In this document: in pieces, positions 17,753 through 26,561 of the stretch
Position numbering within the stretch: the first letter of the stretch is position 1
How the letters are laid out: each line of letters starts with the position of its first letter
Assembly (NCBI GenBank): GCA_027488785.1
Contig: JAIYAY010000014.1
Coordinates: 86,617 to 150,616, forward strand
Source of the DNA: Sphingomonadales bacterium
GTDB taxonomy: Bacteria > Pseudomonadota > Alphaproteobacteria > Sphingomonadales > Sphingomonadaceae
Reading direction: 5' to 3'
Length of the DNA stretch: 64,000 nucleotides
Notes under the pieces: generated by a model
Databases searched by the model: none
The model's input: the letters and a program-made list of their open reading frames with translations, nothing else
Told to the model about the DNA's origin: nothing
Made by a program: the position numbers and the translations under genes

Positions 17753-20700
17753 GTGGCTTTTAATAAGTTTAAATCTTGCAAACTATCGCTGCTTTCTGGT
17801 GCCAGCATCGCAATTTTGGCGACAAACAGCGCGCAGGCGAACGATGTATTTGTAAATGATCTCACAACCGGCAACGGTACGCTCGATTATGAGGTGTCGG
17901 TGCGTGCTTTTGAGACAGTATATAGCAATCTTAGGAACGCAGGGCGTGTGAGCGCCAGGGTCATAGCAACCGGCGGCATCACGCGGACTGACAGCTATAC
18001 TGGCTCGACCTCTGCGTCGTCGAACACCAGCACAACAAATACGCTGTCGGCCTTAGCCATAGGTAACACCTCTACAATTACAGTGCCGCTCTCTTTGCTT
18101 GATACAAATGAAGGTGATGATGGCATCGCGACAGTGGGTTTGACCATTGATACAGGCTATGTGACGTCGATGGTAGATTCCAGTGTCTTGGAGGTCAGCT
18201 TAACGAACACAAATCTCGATAGCAGCACAAACAGTAACAACGAAATCACTGCAAAGACGCTAATCAACAAGGCTGTAACAACAGTGTCGGGTCAGATACC
18301 CAACGCATATAGCTCAGACGCTTCTGCCTCTGCACTCACTGATCAATGGGCAGATTTAATCTTCGACGGTGAGGATGGCACCGACACTTTTGCAGATGGC
18401 CGCGGCAGCATCGTGCTTTCTTCACTTCAGTTTGCGGAGCGTAGTGAAGAAGATATATCTTTTGCGGCGGTCTATGAGAATGAAATTCTTCTGCAACTTC
18501 GTTCCGACGAGGATGCCACAATGACCGGCAGTGGGACATTGGCCGACAACGTAGTTGGTGCGTATTTCACCGGCAATAGTTCGGTCAGTTCGCTGAGCAT
18601 TGAAAATGGCGCCAATCCAACTTTCACCGGCTCGGCATCGGTGACAACTGCGCAGCGTTATGAAACGAATGATCCAGACTTGTCTGATGGCCGAGAAGCG
18701 GCCTCCAACAACTCGATCAACATCATTGGATCCGTTGGTGCATTGTCTCCCTCGCAAGGTGATATCTACACGCTCACCGGTAGCCTGACGGTTGATAGCA
18801 ATAGGATTGAGGCCTCCGCCACTGGAAATGCCTCGCTTGGTAACATTGTCACCCTTGAAAATGGCGTGAATTTTGATGGGACTGAAAATGAAGGGAGCCT
18901 CTCTCTTTATACTGGCGAGGCTTATCAAGATCAGAGCGTTAATGGTTCGCTTGTGGTTTTGACTGACCAACTTGTGGAGAATTTCGGCGAAGAAGATGTT
19001 GGTGAAGATTATACATTATCCTCGCAGGTTAGTGATGCGCTCATAACGGGGCGTACTCAGGACCTTAACGGCGGGTCTTTGTCTGTCTCGGACAACACGA
19101 TCTCGTCCGTTGCCCGCAATAACAACTACTCTGGGCAAATTGCGACGGACGGCAATGTAACTGAATTCGATGGTGCTGTTGCGTTTGCGGCGCAGCAGTC
19201 GTCTTATTCTTCTTCGGTAGATTCAAGCATCAGCGACACCGGCATTAGAGCCCGTACTGGCAGCGGTGAAGATGAGTGGTCTGAATTTAACGACGGAGAT
19301 TTTGGTATTCAAAACAGTTCGTTGTTAGTGTTGGGTAACGTTGTATCGTCGGCAGCTTATGGCAACCAGCTTTCCCAAGATATCGTGCTTGAGGCGACTA
19401 GCTTGAATGCGAATAGCTTTAGCAACGTGGACTCGTACACGGATATTGAAGGCTCTTCGAATAGCGTTGGCTCAGTGGTATTGGGGAGCCAGCAATTTCT
19501 ATATTCCTCGCAAGTTAACGCAGACATCGCCGGGTCGCTTATCCGTGGGAGTTCACTTGACGAACAGGGTACTGATGGAAGCACAATCACGGTTGGCAGT
19601 AATGAACAGGAGGTGTTCGCGCTTGGTAACTGGGGTACAAATGGCATCGATGCCAAGGCTACAACATTGGGATCAGGGATTGGTATAGTCAGCCAGCAGC
19701 GCGCGGATGCCAGTTCCGATGTTTCCGCCAGCTTTGAGGGTGCGGCAAGCATTTATATCGCGGAAGACGTAGGCGACGGTGACGAGAACATTGGTTCGAC
19801 GGTATCTTTGCTAGAAAATACCCAACGCGCGGTTGCGTCCGCAAACACAGTCAAAAATGACCTCACTCTTGAGGCTACCACTGTTAATCTGGAATTTAGC
19901 GATGCCATCGCCTCCGATCTAAGCCTTGATGATGATGATCGGCATCAAGTTGTTTCTGGCTATTCTGTGCTGAATACACAGCAGGCAATGTCGGACGTCA
20001 TTGCAACGGTGGCGCCAAGTTGGTGGGATGTGTCTTCACTGTTTAAAATTGAGGTCGACCTTGATGTTGAAGACGGCAGTGCCGTGATCAATGACAGCAA
20101 TCTATCTTTGGCTGCGGCTTACGGAAACCAGGCTACAAACTCCGCGAGCCTGGATGTCAACGCGCTGATTATGGACGACTTCGTGTCTGAGGGCGAAGAT
20201 AGTTCGGCTAGCGGGATCATAAGCGTCTCGAACGCCCAATATAACTTAACATTTGATGAAGACGATATATTGATTTCAGCGCAGATTCATTCGGCTGATG
20301 CTGCGTCTGTTCTGACTTACCTAGACGACGACGTACAAGACGGCTCATCTGTGTCGACTTCACTCAACACCCTGCAAGCCCAGGCAATTGCTAACCTTTC
20401 TGGCAATAGCCTTGAGGTTCAAGCTACCCAGATTGAAGCTTTTGGAAATATTCAAGGCATGGGAGTGACCAGTGGTCAACTGCCGCATGCGCTGGGCGTT
20501 CATAACGTCCAGAGCGTACAAAATGCCACAACTATTAGTGCAACGTTGCTGGATAGCTTTGGGGAGGCTAGCGGCGCCGTTGAAGTGCGTACCTTTGTTG
20601 AGAGTGACATTGAGGACTCGTCCGTTGTCTCGCTTGGCAACATATTGAACGCTTCTGCGGGGGCAAATAGATCATCCAATACGCTTGCAGTGACTTCTAC

Positions 20701-22660
20701 TGGCTTGCAGGCTTCGACTGGGGTCAAGAATAACCAGATTACAAGCGCCGATACGATCGCTACCATCGGAATTGCGGGTGCTGCGCCAACACCAGAAATT
20801 GATGGGTCGACCGTGAATAATGTCGGTTCGGCGGACGGCAGCATGTCACTTTGGAGTAGTGATTGGACTGTGAATCGCCCCGTCACCCTCACTTTTTCCA
20901 CGGCATTGACTGCTGAGGAGGCGGCATTCCTCAATAGTCAAGACGGCTTTGATGGTGCTGTCGCTGGAGAGACCACCGTGAACATTGACGCGGGTACATG
21001 GAGCACGTCCTTCTTCGTTAACCCGACCATTAACGAAGGTTTAGATGGCATTTTTGGCACGGATGATGACGTATTTAGTGTCGATGGTTTCGATCTGCCT
21101 GGTATCCCTGCCACTGACGGTGAGCCGATTTCGGGCGGCGTCATCATCCGCGTTTTAGATGATATTGAGCGGTCCACCGTCCGCGTGGACAATAATGTTG
21201 TCAAGGGCTCGGCCATCGGTAACGAAGCGCTCAACACGCTCACACTGACATCAACTTCGATAGAGCGCGCGAGCGAGAACGATTTTTCGATCGCAGGCTT
21301 TGAAGGCAGCATGGCAGATATCGCAGTTTTAAACTTCCAAGCTGCTTCGGGCACGTCGTCTTCTGAGGCTAACGTCCTGTCAACATACCATATTGATCAG
21401 GGCGAAGACGAAAACATTTATGAATCATTGATTTCTGTTTCAGGTAACGCACAGTCGGCGACGGCCATTGCTAACCTAGCGGAAAGCGAACTTAGCGTGG
21501 TTGCGACTGACTTTTCGTCAAATCCGGCCACCATTGCCTTGAGCTCAGCCCAGGCTGTGGGCATTTTTGAAGGAGAAGCTAGTTCTGAAGTCACTGCCAT
21601 ATCGGTTATGGAGCTATTCGCTCCAATCCAGTCAAGCGGTTCAACCATCACCTTAAACAGCAACACGAATCGTGCAGTTGGCATCCTCAATGACGCGACA
21701 AGCTTGCTGTCAGTGACTGGAACAAATATTGGTTCCGTTTCGGGTAACTTTGCGCTGGCTGATGGACCAATGGTTAGTGCCGATGCGGTGTTGTCTAATA
21801 CCCAAATTGCGAGCGGATTGCTGAACACAAGTGCCGAGACAATTATCTACAACCAAGACCGTCTAGATATAGCTTCTTTAGATGTCCTTAATGGATCGGT
21901 TGAGGTGAAAGATAATCTTACCTTTACCGAAGCGTCAGCAAACCGTTCAGTTAACACGGCGATAATTAACGGCACTGCTAATCAGGGTGCGTCTGTTGGA
22001 CTTGCCAATACTCAGCTTTCGGGTGCTGAGGTATCGGCGTTTGCCGAGACCGTGGCGACTTTGAACTTAACAGGAACCGATGAGGAGGGTTTCGAGGACG
22101 ATTATGCTCCGCTCAACACGAGCAGTGTGTTGATGGCAGGTAATATTACTGAGGCCCTGGCGCGCGGCAACTCCGCCATCAATGCACTGACCTCCAGCGC
22201 AGGTGCAGCTTATGATAGCTTCGCCGAGCAGCAACTGGCTGGTGCTTATGGCGAAAATGTTCGGGCGCAAGCAATAATTGTAAACGAACAGGCGAACATT
22301 AATAGCGTGTCAGCGCAGGCTCAAGCGACCTTCAATGTGGTCTTGAACTCTGCTGAGGGAGTGCCATCGGTCGCTTCAAGCACAGTAGCTGTTGGCGGCA
22401 ACAGGATTGCCGCAGTTGCCTATGGTAACCAAGCAACAAACCAGTTGACACTGACCCCATTGAACTCGGGTCTTGCAACTGGTGCGGTTTTTAGCACGCA
22501 GAGCAATACTGGGGCGATTACAGCAACAGCGACAAGCGTGACGTTCGGGATCACAGCGTCAGCCAGTACCACCAATGCAAGCGCATTTCGGACCACTGGC
22601 AATGCGATCTCTGCCACGGCCGTTGGTAACAGCGCTACCACCACCATCATTGGTCGTTAA
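17753..22660 (+). CDS. Giant secreted repeat protein, HfaD-like (1635 residues)
   Basis: GTG start with AAGGA six bases upstream; the signal peptide is cleaved after SAQA. The mature protein is acidic, with few basic residues and almost no Cys. It is built from more than a dozen degenerate repeats of the type GN-x(3-5)-A-x-A-x-GN/AN-x(3-5)-N-x-L (examples: VVSSAAYGNQLSQDIVLEAT, LSLAAAYGNQATNSASL, ISATAVGNSATT), separated by Val/Ser/Thr-rich strands. This predicts a long beta-solenoid or amyloid-like surface fibre. It is third in an hfaABD-like operon directly after the CsgG-like pore, so it is probably the exported substrate or anchor. The length is far above what I recall for Caulobacter HfaD, so repeat expansion is likely. 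A 10-bp hairpin follows the stop codon. Confidence 0.72.
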   Translation: MAFNKFKSCKLSLLSGASIAILATNSAQANDVFVNDLTTGNGTLDYEVSVRAFETVYSNLRNAGRVSARVIATGGITRTDSYTGSTSASSNTSTTNTLSALAIGNTSTITVPLSLLDTNEGDDGIATVGLTIDTGYVTSMVDSSVLEVSLTNTNLDSSTNSNNEITAKTLINKAVTTVSGQIPNAYSSDASASALTDQWADLIFDGEDGTDTFADGRGSIVLSSLQFAERSEEDISFAAVYENEILLQLRSDEDATMTGSGTLADNVVGAYFTGNSSVSSLSIENGANPTFTGSASVTTAQRYETNDPDLSDGREAASNNSINIIGSVGALSPSQGDIYTLTGSLTVDSNRIEASATGNASLGNIVTLENGVNFDGTENEGSLSLYTGEAYQDQSVNGSLVVLTDQLVENFGEEDVGEDYTLSSQVSDALITGRTQDLNGGSLSVSDNTISSVARNNNYSGQIATDGNVTEFDGAVAFAAQQSSYSSSVDSSISDTGIRARTGSGEDEWSEFNDGDFGIQNSSLLVLGNVVSSAAYGNQLSQDIVLEATSLNANSFSNVDSYTDIEGSSNSVGSVVLGSQQFLYSSQVNADIAGSLIRGSSLDEQGTDGSTITVGSNEQEVFALGNWGTNGIDAKATTLGSGIGIVSQQRADASSDVSASFEGAASIYIAEDVGDGDENIGSTVSLLENTQRAVASANTVKNDLTLEATTVNLEFSDAIASDLSLDDDDRHQVVSGYSVLNTQQAMSDVIATVAPSWWDVSSLFKIEVDLDVEDGSAVINDSNLSLAAAYGNQATNSASLDVNALIMDDFVSEGEDSSASGIISVSNAQYNLTFDEDDILISAQIHSADAASVLTYLDDDVQDGSSVSTSLNTLQAQAIANLSGNSLEVQATQIEAFGNIQGMGVTSGQLPHALGVHNVQSVQNATTISATLLDSFGEASGAVEVRTFVESDIEDSSVVSLGNILNASAGANRSSNTLAVTSTGLQASTGVKNNQITSADTIATIGIAGAAPTPEIDGSTVNNVGSADGSMSLWSSDWTVNRPVTLTFSTALTAEEAAFLNSQDGFDGAVAGETTVNIDAGTWSTSFFVNPTINEGLDGIFGTDDDVFSVDGFDLPGIPATDGEPISGGVIIRVLDDIERSTVRVDNNVVKGSAIGNEALNTLTLTSTSIERASENDFSIAGFEGSMADIAVLNFQAASGTSSSEANVLSTYHIDQGEDENIYESLISVSGNAQSATAIANLAESELSVVATDFSSNPATIALSSAQAVGIFEGEASSEVTAISVMELFAPIQSSGSTITLNSNTNRAVGILNDATSLLSVTGTNIGSVSGNFALADGPMVSADAVLSNTQIASGLLNTSAETIIYNQDRLDIASLDVLNGSVEVKDNLTFTEASANRSVNTAIINGTANQGASVGLANTQLSGAEVSAFAETVATLNLTGTDEEGFEDDYAPLNTSSVLMAGNITEALARGNSAINALTSSAGAAYDSFAEQQLAGAYGENVRAQAIIVNEQANINSVSAQAQATFNVVLNSAEGVPSVASSTVAVGGNRIAAVAYGNQATNQLTLTPLNSGLATGAVFSTQSNTGAITATATSVTFGITASASTTNASAFRTTGNAISATAVGNSATTTIIGR

Positions 22661-22670
22661 GTTAGTTATC

Positions 22671-22702
22671 CCGGCAGCAATTCCGTCCTCGCTGCCGGGA
22701 TC
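22671..22702 (+). terminator. Hairpin after the HfaD-like gene
   Basis: TCCCGGCAGC (22671-22680) pairs perfectly with GCTGCCGGGA (22693-22702) around 12 bases. There is no T-run, so it could be an attenuator or mRNA-stability element between the repeat protein and the oxygenase rather than a full terminator. Confidence 0.55.
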
Positions 22703-22800
22703 TCTAGTGCAGGGGATTGTCGGGACGTTTGGTTAATTCATAGTTTCGTCATTCAGCCATAAACTTCCAGCTTTGTCTTGGACGTAACGCAGGTGCAATT

Positions 22801-23436
22801 TTGACCCAAATCAAACAGTTTCTCTCGCATAATCTATTTGCATCCCCTCTCTCTGGGTTCGAATTACCAGACGCTGAGTCTTTAAACGAGGCTCTCATTC
22901 TAGATTGCCAAAAGCGGCGTGCGAGTGAAGCAGGCATATCAGTAAGCAATCAGACAGGATGGCATTCTGATCGTGATTTATTCACGCGGCCGGAAGATTC
23001 ATTTAAGCGTCTTTCCCATGCGATATCCGTTATTCTAACGCACGTTGTGAAATCTACCTTACCAAGTTTCGACGTTACTACCCATGATGTCGAGGGGCAG
23101 GGCTGGATTAACATAAATGGCAAGGGGGCATTCAATACGCCGCATGACCACAGGGGCTATCATTGGTCCGGCTGCTATTATGTTTCAATCCCCGATAACG
23201 CATCTGAACGCAGCGGTATGATAGAGTTTCTAGATCCGCGGGGTAATACAGGCCTTCATGCGCCAGATGTATCGATGCTATTTGCACCCAAGTTTCAGGT
23301 TCGACCGCGCGCCGGCACACTTTTGATTTTTCCGGCCTATCTCACTCATTGGGTTTACCCAAATGAAGACGATGAAGATCGAATTTCGATTGCGTTTAAT
23401 TCTCGCATCGTGACGCGCGGGTCGGGTGCTGCTTAA
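22801..23436 (+). CDS. 2OG-Fe(II) oxygenase (TIGR02466-like)
   Basis: 211 residues. The start is taken as TTG at 22801, with AGG seven bases upstream; there is no in-frame ATG or GTG between it and the upstream stop. The double-stranded beta-helix signature is present: PHDHRGYHWSGCYYVSIP (metal His residues), MIEFLDPRG, then TLLIFPAYLTHWVYPN with the distal His and DRISIAFNSR with the 2-oxoglutarate-binding Arg. Family members are putative hydroxylases of unknown substrates. It follows the fibre operon by 140 bases, on the same strand, with a hairpin between. Hydroxylation of the Asn-rich fibre proteins is an attractive but untested idea; there is no signal peptide, so it would act in the cytoplasm before export. 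Confidence 0.8.
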   Translation: MTQIKQFLSHNLFASPLSGFELPDAESLNEALILDCQKRRASEAGISVSNQTGWHSDRDLFTRPEDSFKRLSHAISVILTHVVKSTLPSFDVTTHDVEGQGWININGKGAFNTPHDHRGYHWSGCYYVSIPDNASERSGMIEFLDPRGNTGLHAPDVSMLFAPKFQVRPRAGTLLIFPAYLTHWVYPNEDDEDRISIAFNSRIVTRGSGAA

Positions 23437-23462
23437 CTATTCTTCTTTACGAGGTCATTTAA

Positions 23463-24077
23463 ATGTTTTTTCGTTCAATCGCACAAAGCGCTGCAATAGC
23501 TATTTTCGCTGTCTCCACCATTACGGTTAGTGATGCAGCCTATGCTGCTGATGTAGGCGGCAACTTTGCTGTGCGCGGCAGCGGGGCTGAGGCTTGTAGC
23601 AAGTTATCAAAGGCCTTTGAATCTAAGGATGCTGCCTCCGTAGAACGTTACGCGGCGTGGATATTTGGATATGCCTCTGCCACAAACAAATTGTCCCCGC
23701 AGACCTTTGACGTATCACCAACAGCTGATGGCCGAGATATCCTGGCGTTGGTTCTCAGCGTCTGCACCTCAAAACCTGCGATTTCGGTCGAGGTGGCTAC
23801 CGCAGCAGTATTCTCTACGTTGAACGCTATACGCCTTACGCAAGCTGGAACAGTTATTCGCTTTACAGACCAAGGTAAGACTTTTGATGCACGCGAAGAA
23901 ACGGTTCGTTTTGTTGAGCGTAAGTTGAAGACTGCCGGCTTATACAAAGAGGAGGAGACTGGGAAAGCGAGCGCAGCCCTGATGACAGCGATTAAAAAAT
24001 TTCAAGTTAGCCAAAAACTCAATAGCACCGGCTTTCCTGACATTCGTACATTACTACGGCTTGCCGCACAAAAATGA
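23463..24077 (+). CDS. Secreted protein with C-terminal peptidoglycan-binding-like domain
   Basis: 204 residues. The signal peptide ends at AAYAAD. The middle region has two cysteines (EACSKLSKAF and LVLSVCTSKP) and resembles small periplasmic helical proteins. The C-terminal 60 residues (VRFVERKLKTAGLY, MTAIKKFQVSQKL, FPDIRTLLRLAAQ) match the PG_binding_1 pattern of repeated helices. It starts 26 bases after the oxygenase, so the two are probably co-transcribed. It could attach the fibre machinery to the cell wall; this is inferred from location. It is the last gene of unit 2. No catalytic domain is visible. Confidence 0.65.
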   Translation: MFFRSIAQSAAIAIFAVSTITVSDAAYAADVGGNFAVRGSGAEACSKLSKAFESKDAASVERYAAWIFGYASATNKLSPQTFDVSPTADGRDILALVLSVCTSKPAISVEVATAAVFSTLNAIRLTQAGTVIRFTDQGKTFDAREETVRFVERKLKTAGLYKEEETGKASAALMTAIKKFQVSQKLNSTGFPDIRTLLRLAAQK

Positions 24078-24274
24078 CTGGCTGTCGTTAGCGCCCGCTT
24101 GATGACGAGGAAGTTTCCCGACATACACATTTGTTGGGCGCTTGGTTTTGTTCAAGCGTTTCGATGCTGTAGATGTTATCCATCCTACTTTTCATAAAGC
24201 TATAAAATGACAGAGTGAGTCAATATCTCTGAAGGGAAATAAGCAGGCAAGCACGGCAACAAGAGCCTGCCATA

Positions 24275-24327
24275 TATAATCCGTAACATGATCTACTAGA
24301 ATGATGCCTCTTCCGGGCACCATTTTT
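24275..24327 (+). repeat. att-like copy 3 (right chromosomal junction)
   Basis: The right-end arm plus an exact copy of the tRNA-Leu 3' end. The sequence after 24327 differs from the other two copies and leads into tamA, so it should be the original DNA downstream of the tRNA. The pre-insertion order would then be tRNA-Leu followed about 90 bases later by tamA. Confidence 0.88.
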
Positions 24328-24419
24328 ACCCCATGTTGCGTTCTTGTTTGCAACCCTTGCCTTTCGCACTATCGAATGTTCCCGAGACAATCGGAACCTT
24401 TTTGCATAAGGGGGCGGTT

Positions 24420-26561
24420 GTGCCAGGGAATGTCTGTTTGATCCGAACAATTGCCATTTTGTATTTGAGCAGCGCAGCAGCGCCGTTGTTTGCCCAAAAT
24501 CCGGCGGATGCGAAGGCCAATACTGCGCCACGCGTGCCGATCATAACCGACACTGAATTTGATGCGGCCATTCCGTCGCTGGATGATGCCCCCTTGGAAA
24601 GCATCGAAGCTTGGACGGCTGAGCAGGAAAATCGTGAGGCAGACCGCTCTGTGGCGCAGCCGTCGGAGCAGGTCGTTGTCGACCCGTTGCTGGACGACCC
24701 CTTGCCGCTTATCGAGAATTTTGATGCAGAACCTCCGCCTGAGCCAATACAGGCCGCGGAACGCGAGGCGGGCGCCGTGCGCTATATCCTGCGCCTGTAT
24801 GGCTTGGATGCGACGAGAACTGTTGATTTGGCTAAGGACGCTGACGGCATTGCGGTTGAGGCGGCGGCTTGGAATGATGTTCGGTCGCGTTTTTATGATC
24901 TTTCGTCACTTAAGGATCAAGGCGGTCGCGCAGATAGCCGCGCGGAGATTGGCCAACGTGCGCGTGCTGATCGACAACTGTTGCTGGACATATTGAACGG
25001 GCAGGGTTTTTTTGATGCCGATGTTCAGGTCAAGATCGAAGCATCAGCAAACGAAGACGGGCCGATCAATGTCGTCCTAACGGTTCTGCCTGGCCGCCGT
25101 TATTATCTCGGTCATATCGCTTTTGCTGCCCCAGCTGTACAGCCTGATAATCTTATCAGCCGCAACTTCACGCCAAAAACGGGTGATGCGATCGTTGCCG
25201 ATGTCATATTGGCTGCCGAAGCGAAGCTTTCTGTCGAATTGCCGCAAAATGGCTATCCTTTCGCCACTGTTGGCCAGCGTGACATATTGTTGGATAGCGG
25301 CTCGGGAATTGGTGATTACACTCTGCCCGTGGACCCCGGTGTGCGCAGCTATTTCGGCCAATTGCGGACCGAAGGCATGCCCACATTTGACGCGGGCCAT
25401 ATCGCAATATTGCGGCGCTTTAAAACCGGCGATCTCTATGACAGCCGTAAAGTGGATGACCTGCGCGCCGCTTTGATTGCCACAGGATTGCTTTCTACTG
25501 TTTCGGTCGAAGCCGCACCGGGTGAGGGCTTGGCACCGGACGGAACGCCTTATGCCGACTTGCTCGTCCGGCAAGAGGCCGCACCGCCGCGCAGCTTGGC
25601 GGCAAGTGCTGGCTATGGGACGGGGCAAGGCTTTCGTGCGGAGGGCAGTTGGACGCACCGAAACCTGTTCCCCCCCGAAGGTGCATTGCGCGTGGCCACT
25701 TTGCTTGGCACGCAAGAGCAAGCAGCTAGCGTCGCCTTTGACCGCGGCAATGCCGGACGACGTGACCGCAATATTGAGATATCCTTGTCGGCACTACACA
25801 GCAATTATGATGCGTTCGAGGCCTATACTGGTCGGCTGGCCGTGACGATGGCGCTTGTTTCGACCCCAATTTGGCAAAAGAAATTCACATGGTCGATTGG
25901 GGCGGAAATCTTGGGCACGTCCGAAGATGCGTTTGAATTGGCACGCGGCGTCCGCGACCGGCAGCTTTATTATGTCGCCGCTTTGCCGGGGCAGGTCGGT
26001 TTTGACCGATCAAACGACTTACTTGACCCCGTGCGGGGCTATCGCATGAACTTACGCATATCGCCCGAGGCATCTTTAGGCACGGGTAAACAAATTTATG
26101 TGCGCGCCATTTGGGATGGATCTTATTATCATCTCGTGAAGGACAATATCGTAGTGGCTGCCCGCGCGCGCGTTGCAACCATTTCGGGCATAGCGCGAGA
26201 TAATCTGGCGCCATCACGCAGATTCTACGGCGGCGGCGGTGGCTCTATCCGGGGTTTTGGGTATCAACGGCTCGGTCCATTGGATCCGAACAATGATCCA
26301 ATCGGTGGGCGAAGTGTGAACGAATTTGCGCTGGAGGGGCGCTATCGCTTTGGAAACTTCGGCGTTGTCAGCTTTGTCGACGCGGGACAAGCCTATGAAT
26401 CGAGCATACCCAAATTTGACGACTGGCGCGTTGGCGTTGGTATTGGTGGCCGTTTATACACGAATTTTGGTCCCGTCCGGCTTGACCTCGCAACGCCGTT
26501 GAACCGTCGTCCCGGTGACTCCCGTTTTAGTGTGTATGTGTCGATTGGGCAGGCATTTTAA
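24420..26561 (+). CDS. tamA: Omp85-family translocation and assembly module protein TamA
   Basis: 713 residues from GTG 24420, which has AAGGGGG five bases upstream and gives a clean signal peptide ending PLFAQ; an upstream in-frame ATG at 24333 would add 29 residues right at the island junction. The N-terminal half contains POTRA-like repeats (LPGRRYYLGHIAF; DAGHIAILRRFKTGDLYDSRKVDDL). The C-terminal half is the BamA-type barrel with the GGGGSIRGFGYQRLGP motif around residue 605 and a final Phe. With TamB it inserts or transports outer-membrane components. Its stop overlaps the tamB ATG by one base. Confidence 0.93.
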   Translation: MPGNVCLIRTIAILYLSSAAAPLFAQNPADAKANTAPRVPIITDTEFDAAIPSLDDAPLESIEAWTAEQENREADRSVAQPSEQVVVDPLLDDPLPLIENFDAEPPPEPIQAAEREAGAVRYILRLYGLDATRTVDLAKDADGIAVEAAAWNDVRSRFYDLSSLKDQGGRADSRAEIGQRARADRQLLLDILNGQGFFDADVQVKIEASANEDGPINVVLTVLPGRRYYLGHIAFAAPAVQPDNLISRNFTPKTGDAIVADVILAAEAKLSVELPQNGYPFATVGQRDILLDSGSGIGDYTLPVDPGVRSYFGQLRTEGMPTFDAGHIAILRRFKTGDLYDSRKVDDLRAALIATGLLSTVSVEAAPGEGLAPDGTPYADLLVRQEAAPPRSLAASAGYGTGQGFRAEGSWTHRNLFPPEGALRVATLLGTQEQAASVAFDRGNAGRRDRNIEISLSALHSNYDAFEAYTGRLAVTMALVSTPIWQKKFTWSIGAEILGTSEDAFELARGVRDRQLYYVAALPGQVGFDRSNDLLDPVRGYRMNLRISPEASLGTGKQIYVRAIWDGSYYHLVKDNIVVAARARVATISGIARDNLAPSRRFYGGGGGSIRGFGYQRLGPLDPNNDPIGGRSVNEFALEGRYRFGNFGVVSFVDAGQAYESSIPKFDDWRVGVGIGGRLYTNFGPVRLDLATPLNRRPGDSRFSVYVSIGQAF

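Larger units (their letters stand above)
15284..24327. mobile_element. Putative tRNA-Leu integrated island, unit 2 (9.0 kb)
   Basis: Lies between att-like copies 2 and 3, exactly 9023 bases apart, with the same left-end and right-end sequences as unit 1. The cargo is an HfaA/HfaB/HfaD-like surface fibre operon, a 2OG-Fe(II) oxygenase and a peptidoglycan-binding-like secreted protein. No recombinase gene is present. Shared ends imply mobilisation by a common integrase supplied from elsewhere; this is inference. Confidence 0.7.

Noticed and set aside
17753..22660. Possible CRISPR or DNA-level tandem repeat
   Set aside because: Repetition is at protein level and degenerate; there are no identical DNA repeats with regular spacers anywhere in the window.
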